DNA of 40,487 nt from Rhizophlyctis rosea. Its lineage: Eukaryota > Chytridiomycota > Chytridiomycetes > Rhizophlyctidales > Rhizophlyctidaceae. The DNA lies in assembly GCA_027596075.1 (NCBI GenBank), contig JADGJC010000346.1, positions 1 to 40,487 on the forward strand, given 5' to 3'. A program made the translations under genes and the position numbers. This document shows, piece after piece, positions 11,205 to 21,120 of this stretch; within the stretch, counting starts at the first letter, position 1, and each line of letters starts with the position of its first letter. The notes under the pieces were generated by a model. The model was not told the origin of the DNA, did not search any database, and saw only the letters and a program-made list of their open reading frames with translations.

Positions 11205-13271
11205 ATGTCATCCGATGACCCAGCGAACAAACTTGGAGCTGCTCTTACAGGAGCAAACCCCATCCCATCCGCCTTTCCCATCGCCACCACCCTCCTTGCC
11301 GTCATCCCCAAACTCAATGTGAATTTCGGAGCTCAATCGGAACACACGTGGGCTGAGATCTCGGAAATGTTCAAACGTAGCGTCAATTGCTGCGAAGACA
11401 GAATAATTGCCGTCATCGGTGTTCCAAGTTTATTGCGGGATGGAAGGTTGGGTTTAGATACTCTCCATGACGCTGTTCGGTTGGAACTCTTCCAAAATGC
11501 GAAGCCCGACCGCCCAGTGAACAACAATCGTACAACATCCACATCTGGAGGGTTAGCTTCAGCGACCGCCAACACTGCCGTCCAACAAGTTCCAGCCGTG
11601 TCAAGATCTTCTACCTCGACAGCGGAGACCGCCATTGAACTTCAAGATGTCCAAGGTGCTCGTAACAAGCTGGAAGACGAGTCTCTGATATCCGCAGAGG
11701 AAGGGGGCTCTAGGACAATGAGGGACAGATTTCGGGAGTTGTTTTCGCGTGAGCGCCCGAAGGAACCCAAGGTAGCCTGTGACGGGGGATGTGTGGAGGT
11801 GGAATGGACATCAATCAGTGAGAAGACCAATAGGGATCCGATGACGGGCTACGGCTTCGGAGCCATTGAGGTGGGCGACGGGAGCCATAGCAACACGGCA
11901 AAGATCCACTGTCGGTTGTGCATGGACAGGCGGGTCTGTAAAGATAGTGTGACGCAGTTCTGTGGGAAAACGGTGAAACCCTGGTTGGAGAATAAGAAGT
12001 GGTGGGAGGTCAAGGAGATGGTCGAGAACGCGTTGGCGCAAATGGTGGCGGACATTGAGGCAGTAATGATTCGAGGCGTGACGCCATCTGGAGACGCAGA
12101 TCAAGCAGAACAAGAAAGTAACATTGACGAGTTCAAGTGGGATATTCAGTCGGTGCAAACGGTGCTTGAGGAGTATAGGAAGGATGACCTCCATCAACGT
12201 CAATACCGGTGGATCCGTACGCGTTGGCCGAAAATGTTCCGGAAGCTAGGGGTCACTTTGAAGGTCAGGGAATTTACGACAGACCTCAGAGAGGGTCAGA
12301 CCGCAGCTTCAGAGGAAGTACAGTGTGAGCTCATCTGGTACGCCGTCAGCAAACGCTACTACGTGCAACGTGTTCAAGACACTTTTGATGGCAAGACGGT
12401 CCTTCTTTGCGGTAAAGACCGAATCGCTTGTCACAGTGTGGTCGGCAATTTCCTCCATAGCAATGCGGCAACAACAACAGAATATGGTCAATTGCCACTG
12501 GACGAGGGACCAGGCTACCACGGCGATCGAGTACTACGGAGCATTAAGGACATTGAGAAGGAAAGGCAAAAGGCCAAAACCGGCTACTATGTCGAGCTGG
12601 TTGGATGTTTGGCCCTTACCTATGCTACCAGCACCAGCATCATGCTCCTCGCCTACGTTACCCGCCACACCCTCGGTTCCATCAGCGCTAACCGCAACGG
12701 CACCGGTAAAGATCCCGCCCTCTTCCTTTCCGCCTCCGAACTGGCCATCTTCTCCGACGTTCGAGATGCTTGGCTACTCACCATTACTCCCATGGAACCC
12801 AAATCCCGTCGAAAACGTCTCGCCTGGTTTGCCCTACTTGCGCTCGTCCTATGCATCATCCTCCGAACCTTCCAACTCATCTTCCACGAACAAGCACCTT
12901 GGCTCGCTCCTGGCTTGGGCAACATCACATCAGCGGGACTTCTCAAACAGAACGGTCGCAAACCCCTCGCCGCCATCGCCTCTGCATTCGTCCTCGCAAT
13001 CAACTACTTCACCTTCTCCCGACGCCGTCCAGCCGTGTGGCTTTTAAATGCTTTAAGCGTTATTGTGGCAGCTTTATGGCTGACGGAGGCATTCGTTGAG
13101 GCCGTGCCGTGGAAGGCTGGGAACGGTTTTAGTGATTTGGTGTTGATTGAGATGTCTTTGTGGTGCGAGGTGCTGCTTCAGGGTAACCATCCGGATTCGT
13201 TGTTACATCCGGATCATGCTGTTTTGGCGGCTAGTTTGGCGCATATGGTGTTGTATGGGCAATGGGCGTAG
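11205..13271 (+). CDS. Unrecognised 688-aa polytopic membrane protein with a cysteine-rich middle
   Basis: This is one uninterrupted exon, unlike most neighbours. The start is an ATG in an AATC-ATG context (MSSDDPANKLGAALTG). Residues 1-180 are soluble and contain a possible helical region (EISEMFKRSVNCCEDRIIAV). Around residues 190-255 is a cysteine-rich part with a CDGGC motif, then CRLCMDRRVC and QFCGK, which could bind metal. A charged helical middle follows (about 285-450). The C-terminal third has four hydrophobic spans: near 463-485 (VGCLALTYATSTSIMLLAYV), 533-556 (LAWFALLALVLCIILRTFQL), 587-604 and 609-630. The topology suggests a large cytosolic domain anchored by a C-terminal membrane bundle. 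I do not recognise the family and assign no function. Confidence 0.72.
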   Translation: MSSDDPANKLGAALTGANPIPSAFPIATTLLAVIPKLNVNFGAQSEHTWAEISEMFKRSVNCCEDRIIAVIGVPSLLRDGRLGLDTLHDAVRLELFQNAKPDRPVNNNRTTSTSGGLASATANTAVQQVPAVSRSSTSTAETAIELQDVQGARNKLEDESLISAEEGGSRTMRDRFRELFSRERPKEPKVACDGGCVEVEWTSISEKTNRDPMTGYGFGAIEVGDGSHSNTAKIHCRLCMDRRVCKDSVTQFCGKTVKPWLENKKWWEVKEMVENALAQMVADIEAVMIRGVTPSGDADQAEQESNIDEFKWDIQSVQTVLEEYRKDDLHQRQYRWIRTRWPKMFRKLGVTLKVREFTTDLREGQTAASEEVQCELIWYAVSKRYYVQRVQDTFDGKTVLLCGKDRIACHSVVGNFLHSNAATTTEYGQLPLDEGPGYHGDRVLRSIKDIEKERQKAKTGYYVELVGCLALTYATSTSIMLLAYVTRHTLGSISANRNGTGKDPALFLSASELAIFSDVRDAWLLTITPMEPKSRRKRLAWFALLALVLCIILRTFQLIFHEQAPWLAPGLGNITSAGLLKQNGRKPLAAIASAFVLAINYFTFSRRRPAVWLLNALSVIVAALWLTEAFVEAVPWKAGNGFSDLVLIEMSLWCEVLLQGNHPDSLLHPDHAVLAASLAHMVLYGQWA

Positions 13272-13851
13272 ATAGGGCATTACCTCTTGCGGATAATGTA
13301 TAGCGGGTTGGTTCTCTTCTATGGACATCCGAATACCAACTGTTGTTAATGGTCAATAGGTATGTAGGTTAGGTAGTCTAGGATGATTCGGAAGACAAGT
13401 TACCGTTGGGCATCTTTTGGCAGTAGGCTGGGACTACGGAAGTCATTCTATGGCACTTATTTTAGACGACCGAACGCCTTCTCAGTATCAGCAATGTATA
13501 CCCTCTATTTCACATCTATTTACTGATGCACAGTTTAGGGTTGAAAGTGTGGGAGCACTATCTCCTGTATTCACACTTTTCAGATTCTTCTTATCAAGAT
13601 AACACTTTTCGTCAGCTGTAGTACGTTGCCCGCACGCAGGGTGCAGCTGAACTCCGTAGATCAACTGGTTCATGTAAAGCAAGTATACTATTTCTGAACA
13701 TATAAGCTTGGAAACTGCATAAACGAATGATGAGAATTGGAAACCCACAGCTTGACGCCTTCCCGAGAATTTGCTACATCTACACTACCTATGGATTTAC
13801 GCAAATGTGATGCGGCTGAGCAAAAGTGATGCACCCTTCTGATTGCTGAAC
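13272..13851. other. 580-bp intergenic stretch
   Basis: No supportable gene lies between the membrane protein stop and the stop of the first tandem small-protein gene; 3' UTRs of both probably lie here. Confidence 0.35.
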
Positions 13852-14384
13852 TCACGCCACTTGCTTCCCGGCACACGCTTCCAAGTAAAGATGCTCCACG
13901 TTCTGCTGGGCAACCTTCCCCGCACCAGCCCCAGTCTGCAAGAACGTCACAGCACATTCATCTTTCATCCACTCCACCTTGTCGATACGCCACCCCGCTT
14001 GCTTGAACCCAGCGCGAATTTGATGACCGATCGCGTGGCGCTCTTCGGCCGTCATCGTCTTGTAGAACCCAAGGTCATAGAGTTTGACTTTGGCAGTAAA
14101 TGTGTCGCCCAAGGCCCAATCACGGAGGTTGTAGGTCACTTGGGCAATGATGTTTCGGGTATGATTCCGTAGATTGTTCGCACGTTGAGCTTGCGACTGG
14201 TGGAATGATTGTTCTGGCGTGGGGATTGCGATGCCCATGTATTTAGAGGATTCGGGTTCTGTGGCGAGGTGTACGGAGATGGAAGTTAGTACCAGTGATG
14301 AAGGGAGAGAATAGGTAAAGTCGGAGAGAATGCACCTTGCGAGGTGATCTCAGGCTTTGGCTGCTTGGATGTTTTGGAGCCCAT
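13852..14384 (-). CDS. Tandem small-protein family, copy A
   Basis: Two exons (14336-14384 and 13852-14258) join by a 77-bp phase-1 intron (GTGCAT...CCACAG) into 151 aa. Exon 1 is a short variable leader (MGSKTSKQPKPEITSQ). Exon 2 carries the shared domain: an entry motif MGIAIPTPEQ, a helix with RNIIAQVTYNLRDW, a helix HAIGHQIRAGFKQ, the motif AGWRIDKVEW, a short strand CAVTFLQTG and the ending VEHLYLEACAG. Copies B and C share the intron position and phase, the entry motif, the AGW..(V/A)..W motif, the C-V-T strand and the final LY segment. The leader begins with Met-Gly-Ser, but no signal peptide or membrane span is visible, so it is probably intracellular. A TATA-like ATATAAAT lies about 125 bp upstream. 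I do not recognise the family. Confidence 0.72.
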
Positions 14385-14845
14385 TGTTGATTTTGACGTT
14401 GACGATTTGATGTAATGTGGCACAAATAGGGCGAAGTCTGAGCGAACGTAAAATATGGCAGTTTAATAACAGGAGATAGATATAGGGAGTAGACAATGCT
14501 GCTCGCATTTATATCGGTTTGTGGTGAAGCTCCGCATAGTATGTCGACTGATCATGCGTCAAACAGAATGGAGCCATGTGAAAGTCTCAGATGGACTCTT
14601 CAGCAGGTGGATACTGTGCGCTGGTGACATCACAGTTCGTCTCTTGACAGTACGTGCCATCGAACTGTATCCCGACAAGCTGGACACGATCCGTCTGCAC
14701 TTGTTTCAGGCAATGGTATCATGTTACTCATCCAACATAAATTCTGAGCTTGACGCACTTGCCATTGACACAATCACCGGATCTATTCAATGAGGGGCTG
14801 ATGTGACGCTTTCGAATCGGATACATTCCTCGTTTACCCGAACTC

Positions 14846-15030
14846 TCATATCCCTTGCCTCTGAGCACACGCTTCGAAGTAAAGGCTCGTCACGCTTTCC
14901 TGATCAACCCCTTTTAGTCCCTTTTCCTTTGAACCCAGTCCTGACGAAGTTCACCACACATCCGTACTCCGTCCATAACGTCTCATCAATGCACCATCCT
15001 GCCTGCACAAACTTCCGGATGTAGCAATGA
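14846..15030 (-). pseudogene. Decayed 3' fragment of a fourth copy of the tandem small-protein family
   Basis: On the minus strand the frame YIRKFVQAGWCIDETLW followed by GCVVNFVRTGFKGKG aligns with copy A's HQIRAGFKQAGWRIDKVEW and CAVTFLQTGAGAGK. A TGA then interrupts it. In the next frame DQESVTSLYFEACAQRQG resumes the match to copy A's QQNVEHLYLEACAGKQ, ending at TGA 14846-14848. At DNA level the end segment (CACACGCTTC-AAGTAAA on the plus strand) is nearly identical to the end of copy A. No matching 5' half or first exon is recognisable upstream, where copy B's stop lies at 15129. It is therefore a truncated, frameshifted duplicate. Confidence 0.65.
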
Positions 15031-15128
15031 AGCACACGTCAGAAACGTTGGATTTACAACAAATGGTGAGCGATGCAGGAAAAGTAACTACTGAAACGGA
15101 CAGTCCACCATTTGCAACGGAACCCTAT

Positions 15129-15698
15129 TCAACAGCCGAAGAATCTGCAACAATCCCTGAGCCAAATCTCCCATCTCGGCTTCATCATCTCCGCCTTGTA
15201 CAATTGCTGCACAATCGAAACCCCTTCGGCAACTTGAGAACTGGAGATCCCAAGCGTCACCTTACATCCAATTCTTGGACTATCCTTCCAGACGTCGAAG
15301 TCACTCCACGTCTCCCACGCCACGCCTTTCACAACCCATCCCGCCATGGCAAATGCTGCTTTGATCTGGTCGCTCATCATGGAATATTTGTCTGTTGATA
15401 AAGGACAATGGGGCATGCCGGTTTTGTATGTTGCCTTGATGGTCATGTGCTCGGTTGGGGTCAGGGCTGAAAGTTGCTTGTTGACCTGATCGATGACGGA
15501 ACGGGTGACATCGTGCATGTGGATGGCTTTGTGTTTGTAGCGATCTTGGAGTAAGGTGGTTGGGTTGTGGATTGTGATGCCCAGAACGGTGATTGGAGGG
15601 GCTTCTGAACGATGACTAGATGAGATATGCTCATGTCGTTTTACAGAAATCAATTTAAACCAACCTCTGGTGTTGTCCTCCAATTTGATCTGGGTCAT
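15129..15698 (-). CDS. Tandem small-protein family, copy B
   Basis: Exons 15665-15698 and 15129-15604 join by a 60-bp phase-1 intron (GTTGGT...GTTCAG) to 169 aa. The leader is 11 residues (MTQIKLEDNTR). The shared domain follows: VLGITIHNPTTLLQD, KAIHMHDVTRSVIDQVNKQL, MMSDQIKAAFAMAGWVVKGV, then CKVTLGISSSQVAEG and VQQLYKAEM. The C-terminus (EIWLRDCCRFFGC) differs from A and C. The intron splits the same Glu codon as in copies A and C, which supports descent by gene duplication rather than retrocopying. No signal peptide or membrane segment is visible. It is divergent from the AlkB-like gene, with 443 bp between starts. Function unknown. Confidence 0.72.
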   Translation of the reverse strand: MTQIKLEDNTRGWFKLISVKRHEHISSSHRSEAPPITVLGITIHNPTTLLQDRYKHKAIHMHDVTRSVIDQVNKQLSALTPTEHMTIKATYKTGMPHCPLSTDKYSMMSDQIKAAFAMAGWVVKGVAWETWSDFDVWKDSPRIGCKVTLGISSSQVAEGVSIVQQLYKAEMMKPRWEIWLRDCCRFFGC

Positions 15699-16141
15699 TG
15701 CGAGGAAGTTGAGTGTAGACTGTGTAGACGATTGGAAACTGTGGCCCGAGCTATTCTCAACGAGAGGCAAATTTTTGCTGGGAAGCAACGAACACCGTGA
15801 GCAGATGTAATGCTGCACCTACATCAGTTTGGCCATATAACTAGGCAATGCTCATGACCGCAGCTTGGCTGACTTTAAATGACGGGATTGTCCGACGCTC
15901 TCAATCTGATCCACATGCGAAGAGCATTAGCATCCATTGGAAATCACAACAACGCGGTTTCGAGGACGAGGATCTGTTGGGATGAGTGAACATCTGTTTA
16001 TCGTACTATTGAGCTAATCCAAGATCCGCATGCTCGCCGCTGCTAACTGGAAGATGCATCATCAGAAAACTGCTTCCTTCATTCCCGAAGTTGACGGTCG
16101 AACTTTCAACCGTTCAGAATTTTCAAGAGGACAGGATCATC

Positions 16142-17000
16142 ATGGCGCTACCAATACCCACAAATGCCACAGCCCAAGTCTTTTTATCTCCACACAATGT
16201 CATTATCATTCGAAACCTTCTGGATGAGGAGGTGCAGGCGAGGATGCTCAAGAGTTGCAGCTTCCACCCGACTTTGAGCCCTTCATGGCAGGGGGGGACG
16301 GGATGCTATTTCGAACACAAAAGCGGCATCCCAGAACAGATTATAGAGACGGTCAGGGAGTTCGGCAAAAGCAGGGGACTTCGAAGCTGGTGGAGATCCA
16401 AACGTCATCCTGTCATGTCTAGATGGCGGGAGTGGAAAGCTGGTGTGTTTTGTAGATTTTGCGCTGTATGATTGTGGTTCGAAGCTGATGAAGAAGTTTT
16501 AGTTGGTACAGTTTACGGTGCAATGTACAAGGATAATGGCTACCTTCATCAACATTTGGATCCTGGCCGGAACTCCTGGCGATTTACCGTTTCGTTGGGG
16601 AAATGTGTGGTATTCAGATTTACGGGTGCAAAAGATATGGACAAGGACGTCCATGGTGAGTGAAGCGAAACTGCCTGAGCCTTCAAAGGCAAGGCGTCAT
16701 CCTACCTTTGACTGACGTTCAATCATTGGGGCAGAAATCCACTTGCAGTCCGGTGACATATGCCTTTTCAACGGCCGCACAACTTTCCACGGGTTTAGCA
16801 AGATTTGCGATCAGCATTCAGCACCAGGATTTTGGGCCGCGGATGAACGTATCCAGAAGGGAGCAAGGGTCTGCTTGATGTTGAGCTTAGGTCTTCATTC
16901 GCTACACAAAAGCATTTGCGGGCTATTTGAGCCTGGTTCGTGCATGACTTTGGTGTTGTACATTGATCAACGTGGACCATCCCGACGGGCCGTTCAGTGA
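16142..17000 (+). CDS. AlkB-like 2-oxoglutarate/Fe(II)-dependent dioxygenase
   Basis: Exons 16142-16442, 16512-16655 and 16735-17000 join through two phase-1 introns (69 and 79 bp) to 236 aa. The double-stranded beta-helix core is clear. The iron-binding HxD lies in YLHQHLDPG (His115, Asp117), followed by SWRFTVSLG. The distal ligand His167 sits in SGDICLFNGRTTFHGFSKI. An Arg at 193 in GARVCLMLSLG is placed to bind 2-oxoglutarate. This layout (H-x-D, about 50 residues, H, then R) is that of AlkB-type enzymes, which hydroxylate alkyl groups on nucleic acids or proteins, using O2 and 2-oxoglutarate. The substrate cannot be inferred. The N-terminal substrate-lid part (about 95 residues) is not one I can place in a known ALKBH class. 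The first ATG in the exon frame is used. It lies between copies B and C of the tandem family on the opposite strand. Confidence 0.83.
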
Positions 17001-17244
17001 GATGCTGCTGCTTGCATGAACATGAATGAATTTGATACCAACTACAATATCATTGCTGGCGAACTCAAACCGACTGACTCATCGATACTGTGACAAGAGA
17101 TTTCCCGACATTTTTATTGCTATGGACCAGCTATAGAATAAATCAATATCGCACATGCTACTTGGCTAATCTGAACAAATGCCGCCACACCGCCAGCTCA
17201 ATCCCGCCCAAATGCCGAATAACAGAACAACCGAAGACCCTTCC

Positions 17245-17856
17245 CTATTTACGACGCAGGCCAAACCGACGACCCCTTCCTGCCAAATTTCCCGACTGAC
17301 CATCATCCACCCACTCCGTCATATTCTTCTTGTACAAAGCTTGCACGGTTGGAACCTCGTCAAGTTGAGTGCTGGAAACTGTAAAAGTGACCGTACATGC
17401 GCTTGTATCCCAATTGACAACATCCGTTGTTGGTCCCGCCCACTCGACTGTTCCCACCACCCAGCCCGCATCAGTGAATGCATTTTTGATCTCCTCCGTC
17501 ATCATGCCTTGTTCAGCTTCCGTCCAAGGTTCGTTGTTCTCATTGACCCAGACTGCTTGCTGGGAGCCCACCCCGTAAGCTGCTCGTTGATTTGCTGAAT
17601 GATCGTATGGGTAGTTCTTTGCATGTGCCGGGCTTTGCGTTCGCATATCTCTTGGAGAAGATTGGTAGGGGTATGGATTTGAACACCCATAACAACATGC
17701 TGAGGTTCTGAAAGAGACTTGTGATGAGTTCTTTCCATGTTCACCATGTTCACTTCCATAAAGATGAAGCTCTGCATGCGTACCGGTGATGTTGACGCTG
17801 AGACTGGCATTGGTCTGGGCGTTGTATTGGTCATATAGGACTTCTTTGGGAGCCAT
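17245..17856 (-). pseudogene. Tandem small-protein family, copy C, frame-broken
   Basis: Exon 17784-17856 (MAPKEVLYDQYNAQTNASLS and a few more residues) joins by a 76-bp phase-1 intron (GTACGC...TTTCAG) to an exon starting at 17707. That exon reads EPQHVVMGVQIHTPTNLLQE and THTIIQQINEQLTGW in the correct frame. Around 17560-17580 the family match jumps to another frame, continuing as QQAVWVNENNEPWTEAEQG, MMTEEIKNAFTDAGWVVGTV, then CTVTFTVSSTQLDEV and VQALYKKNM to the stop at 17245. The change equals one missing base (or two extra) and lies beside a GGGGTGGG run. No intron can bridge it, because both flanks are needed for the domain. Either this copy is newly broken or the sequence has an indel error. 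A TATATATA lies about 80 bp upstream of its ATG, so its promoter may still work. Confidence 0.62.
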
Positions 17857-18489
17857 TGCGAAGGATTACAAATGTGTCGGATACGCAAACTGAATGAAAA
17901 CAAGTTGCAAACAAGTGGGCACTTGCACGAGGTATATATAGTAAAAGTTGTGCGCTCAACTGCGCTCAATTTGATTATGTCGCCAATGTGTCTTGAAACC
18001 ACACAGTGGCAAGTGAAACGAACGCGGTAGTTTAAAGCTAATGAGGTCGAGGGAGAGACATGGTGGCATAAGTTGCGAATTCAGGTGTCAGGACCGAGTC
18101 ACTGGCGGTCCGAGTTCTAATATAGAGGCAGGATCCGCATATTCGAAAAATGTGCAGCTCCGAGATTCCAGTCTAGTTGTGCCAGTGCCATTTGAGACAT
18201 TTCTCAATGTCATGCGTGAAGTGCTGTGTCATGAAAGGTTGATTTAATGGAAATAGCAATTGTTTGCGTCTGAAGTTCATGCAAGTCGTCACAGCCAGGG
18301 GTCAGGTTGCAGTCGGGTTTTTGTGAATATGCTCATAGGACCCTGGCGTCTTAGCCTCGATATGGAGCTACAAGCTATTGCCGACAATTTGAAATGCCCT
18401 CCCTCCATAAACTGCACAAAATGAACCCAGCTCTCCCCAACTTCTCTGAACCTGACACAATCCTTCTACACACATCTACTACCTCCACA
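17857..18489. promoter_or_regulatory. Divergent intergenic region between copy C and GSH2
   Basis: 633 bp separate the start of copy C (minus) from the start of GSH2 (plus). On the minus strand a TATATATA at 17933-17940 is well placed for copy C. No comparable element is evident just before GSH2, whose upstream 96 bp are in frame and contain further ATGs (18394, 18421). Confidence 0.4.
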
Positions 18490-20505
18490 ATGGCCGACAC
18501 ACACCTCCCACCATACCCACCACCCCTCTCCCCCGACCGCCTTGCAGAGCTGCAAGGCCACGCAATAGACTGGGCAGTAGCGCACGGTCTCGTCGTGCGA
18601 GCTCCCGCACAACTGGTCACTGAGGCCGCTGCAAGCGCCCCCGTAGTCACGCACGCGCCCTTTGCTCTGTTCCCATCACCCTTCCCGAAAGAGGCGTATA
18701 ACCAGGCGGTGGAGTTGCAGCCGTTGTATAATGAATTGGTGGATGTTATGAGTTTGGACGGGGAGTTTTTGAGAGGTGTTATGGAGAGGTGAGAAGTCAG
18801 TGGTTGGACGAATAGTTTCCGCTGCTGAAGAGGTATGCTTATGTTGTTTGTATCTCCATGCAGTCTGTCGCAAGTAGACGACTTCACCGGTCGGCTGTAT
18901 GAGATCTATAAGGCGGTACAAGGACCTAACGCGTCCACACAGGTCAGGCCCGACGCGTTTTGTTTATATTGCTAACTTTAGCACTATCTGATACTGACTT
19001 CAACCACCATGTCAACAGCGAGTAAAACTAGGCCTCCACCGCTCCGACTACTTGCTCCACGTGCCACTAGACGCACCACGAGGGTCCAAGCCGCTATTAC
19101 AGCAGGTCGAACTGAACACCATTGCGTCGTCGTTTTCGAGTTTGTCGAACCTTGCTAGTGATCTTCACCGGTATGGGGATGGTTCTTGTTGTTTTGTATG
19201 TTGCGGGAAGGAAATGACATAAGGTTGATCTGTGATCTTTGCAGATATCTCCTAAACCGCACAAACTTCTTCAATGACCCCTCTCTCCCATCACCCGACA
19301 TCGTCCCTTCCGCGCTACCACAAAACACGTCCATGACATCCATCGCGAAGGGTATTGCGACGGCATGGGAACTATATGGCGTCAAAAGGTTTGCATATTC
19401 CCTGCGATTCGTTTGAAACGGTGATGACATTTCCATGCTGACATAACTTCCATGATTGGGGTTCAGCGCGGTAGCAGTAATGGTCGTCCAACCAGGCGAG
19501 CGGAACGCGTTCGACCAGCGTTGGATCGAGTATCAGTTGTTCCAGAACCATGGCGTGAAATTGATACGGAAGTCGTTGGCGGAGATTCAGGCGGAGGGGA
19601 AGTTAGAGGGGCCGGAGAGGAGGTTATTCGTGTGAGTTGACGACGTTCAGCGTATCCGGAGAGGACTGGAGCGGCTTTTAGGAGAGCGTACGACTGACGG
19701 TGGGTTTGAATAGTGACGGATACGAAGTAGCGGTGACGTACTTCCGAGCGGGATATGCCCCTACTGATTACCCGTCAGAAAACGTAAGCATATGTCTCTC
19801 ATCATTTCTCTCCGCTCATCCCTTACACCTCAAACTCTCTTAGGAATGGCAAGCCCGCCACAAAATCGAGACATCCCACACCATCAAATGCCCATCAATA
19901 GCCTACCACCTCGTCGGAACCAAGAAGATCCAGCAGATCCTCGCTTTACCGGGCGTGTTGGAGAAGTTCGTCAAGGACCCTAAGCATGCGGAAAAGATTA
20001 GAAACAGTTTTACGGGGTTGTACCCGTTGGATGAGAGTGAGGAGGGGAAGAAGGCCGTGGAACGGTGTTTGGAGGTTGGAGGGGAAGGGTTTGTCATGAA
20101 GCCGCAGAGGGAGGGTGGAGGTGAGAATTATGCTTGAGGTGTTTTTTCTTCACTTGCTGTCTCCTGCTCACACGCTGTTCCCTGTCAACAACAGGCAACA
20201 ACATTTACGGCCCGGACATCCCACCCCTCCTCTCCAAAATGACACCCACAGAACGCAACGCCTACATCCTCATGGACCTCATCCGTTCCCCGCCGCTGAA
20301 GAACTTCATGGTGCGGCAGGGGGCGTTGATTGAAGGGGCGGTTGTGAGCGAGTTGGGGGTTTATGGACTTTGGGTTAGTGATGGGGAGGGGAGGATTGTG
20401 TTGAATGAGGCTGGGGGCCATTTGTTGAGGACGAAGAGTAGTACGGCGAATGAGGGGGGTGTTGCGGCTGGGTTTGCGGTTTTGGATAGTCCGCTTTTGG
20501 TTTGA
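18490..20505 (+). CDS. GSH2: Glutathione synthetase
   Basis: This cytosolic ATP-grasp enzyme joins gamma-glutamylcysteine and glycine to make glutathione. Eight exons (18490-18788, 18864-18942, 19019-19170, 19245-19388, 19467-19631, 19714-19783, 19844-20120, 20195-20505) give 498 aa; human GSS is 474. Family blocks appear in order: [117 protein letters not shown]. The glycine-rich ATP loop [13 protein letters not shown] is at about residue 388, and the C-terminal A-loop ends [18 protein letters not shown]. All catalytic segments look intact. The ATG opening [14 protein letters not shown] is chosen because it lies just before the conserved domain; two in-frame upstream ATGs (18394, 18421) would add 32 or 23 residues, which could be an alternative leader. 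Confidence 0.96.
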
Positions 20506-21120
20506 GGCTTTGACGGGGGTGGGGGTTGTTTTGTAATTAATAGATGGTTTGTTTTGGTAGGAAGATTGATCCTTGGAAATGGGGCTCTGGGATGTTTGAA
20601 GTCCCTTTAGGCAATTTACGATTAGACGCGCACGAGAGGTACTCCAAGCCAGATTCGTTGTCTGGCATCGATCGATGCAGCACCACTTTGTAGGCATTGA
20701 CGTCCCCGGTCAAATTCGGAATTTTTATCCTTCGCATTATCCTACCATTTCCGCACACCAAAAACTGCAAAACATCCTGCTGTGAACAGACATCGGACAT
20801 TCACCCGAACCCTTCGATGTATTATTTGTGATCGATGTATGCGCAATCAATGGGCTCCTCATCAACCCTATTTGTCCTGCCTGCCGCCTCTGACCTGCTC
20901 CTTCACCAGCAAGAGATGCAACCCACCCACCAAATCCACCCCCAAACTATCCATTTCTCCTCCGGCCACTCCACTGTTCATTTCAGAATCCCCCTTTAGC
21001 TGCAACTTCCTCCAATCTGAATGTCGTCCGGTGTGAAAAAGGCCATCTGGGCTGTATGGGGGGTCATTTCGGAAGTATGTATGCGGCCTTTTCCAACGGC
21101 CCTATTCCCGATGCTGCTGG
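20506..21120. other. 615-bp intergenic stretch
   Basis: No firm gene. A plus-strand ATG at 21021 opens MSSGVKKAIWAVWGVISE followed by a GTATGT donor-like site, so a first exon of an unseen plus-strand gene is conceivable. I could not find its continuation. Confidence 0.25.

Noticed and set aside
12325..13047. 240-codon plus ORF inside the membrane protein gene
   Set aside because: Overlaps the 688-aa frame with Ser/Pro/Thr-rich shadow sequence; the main frame has membrane segments and cysteine motifs.
17566..17580. A 12-bp intron (GTGGGCTCCCAG) to explain the frame switch in copy C
   Set aside because: Far below any plausible spliceosomal intron size.
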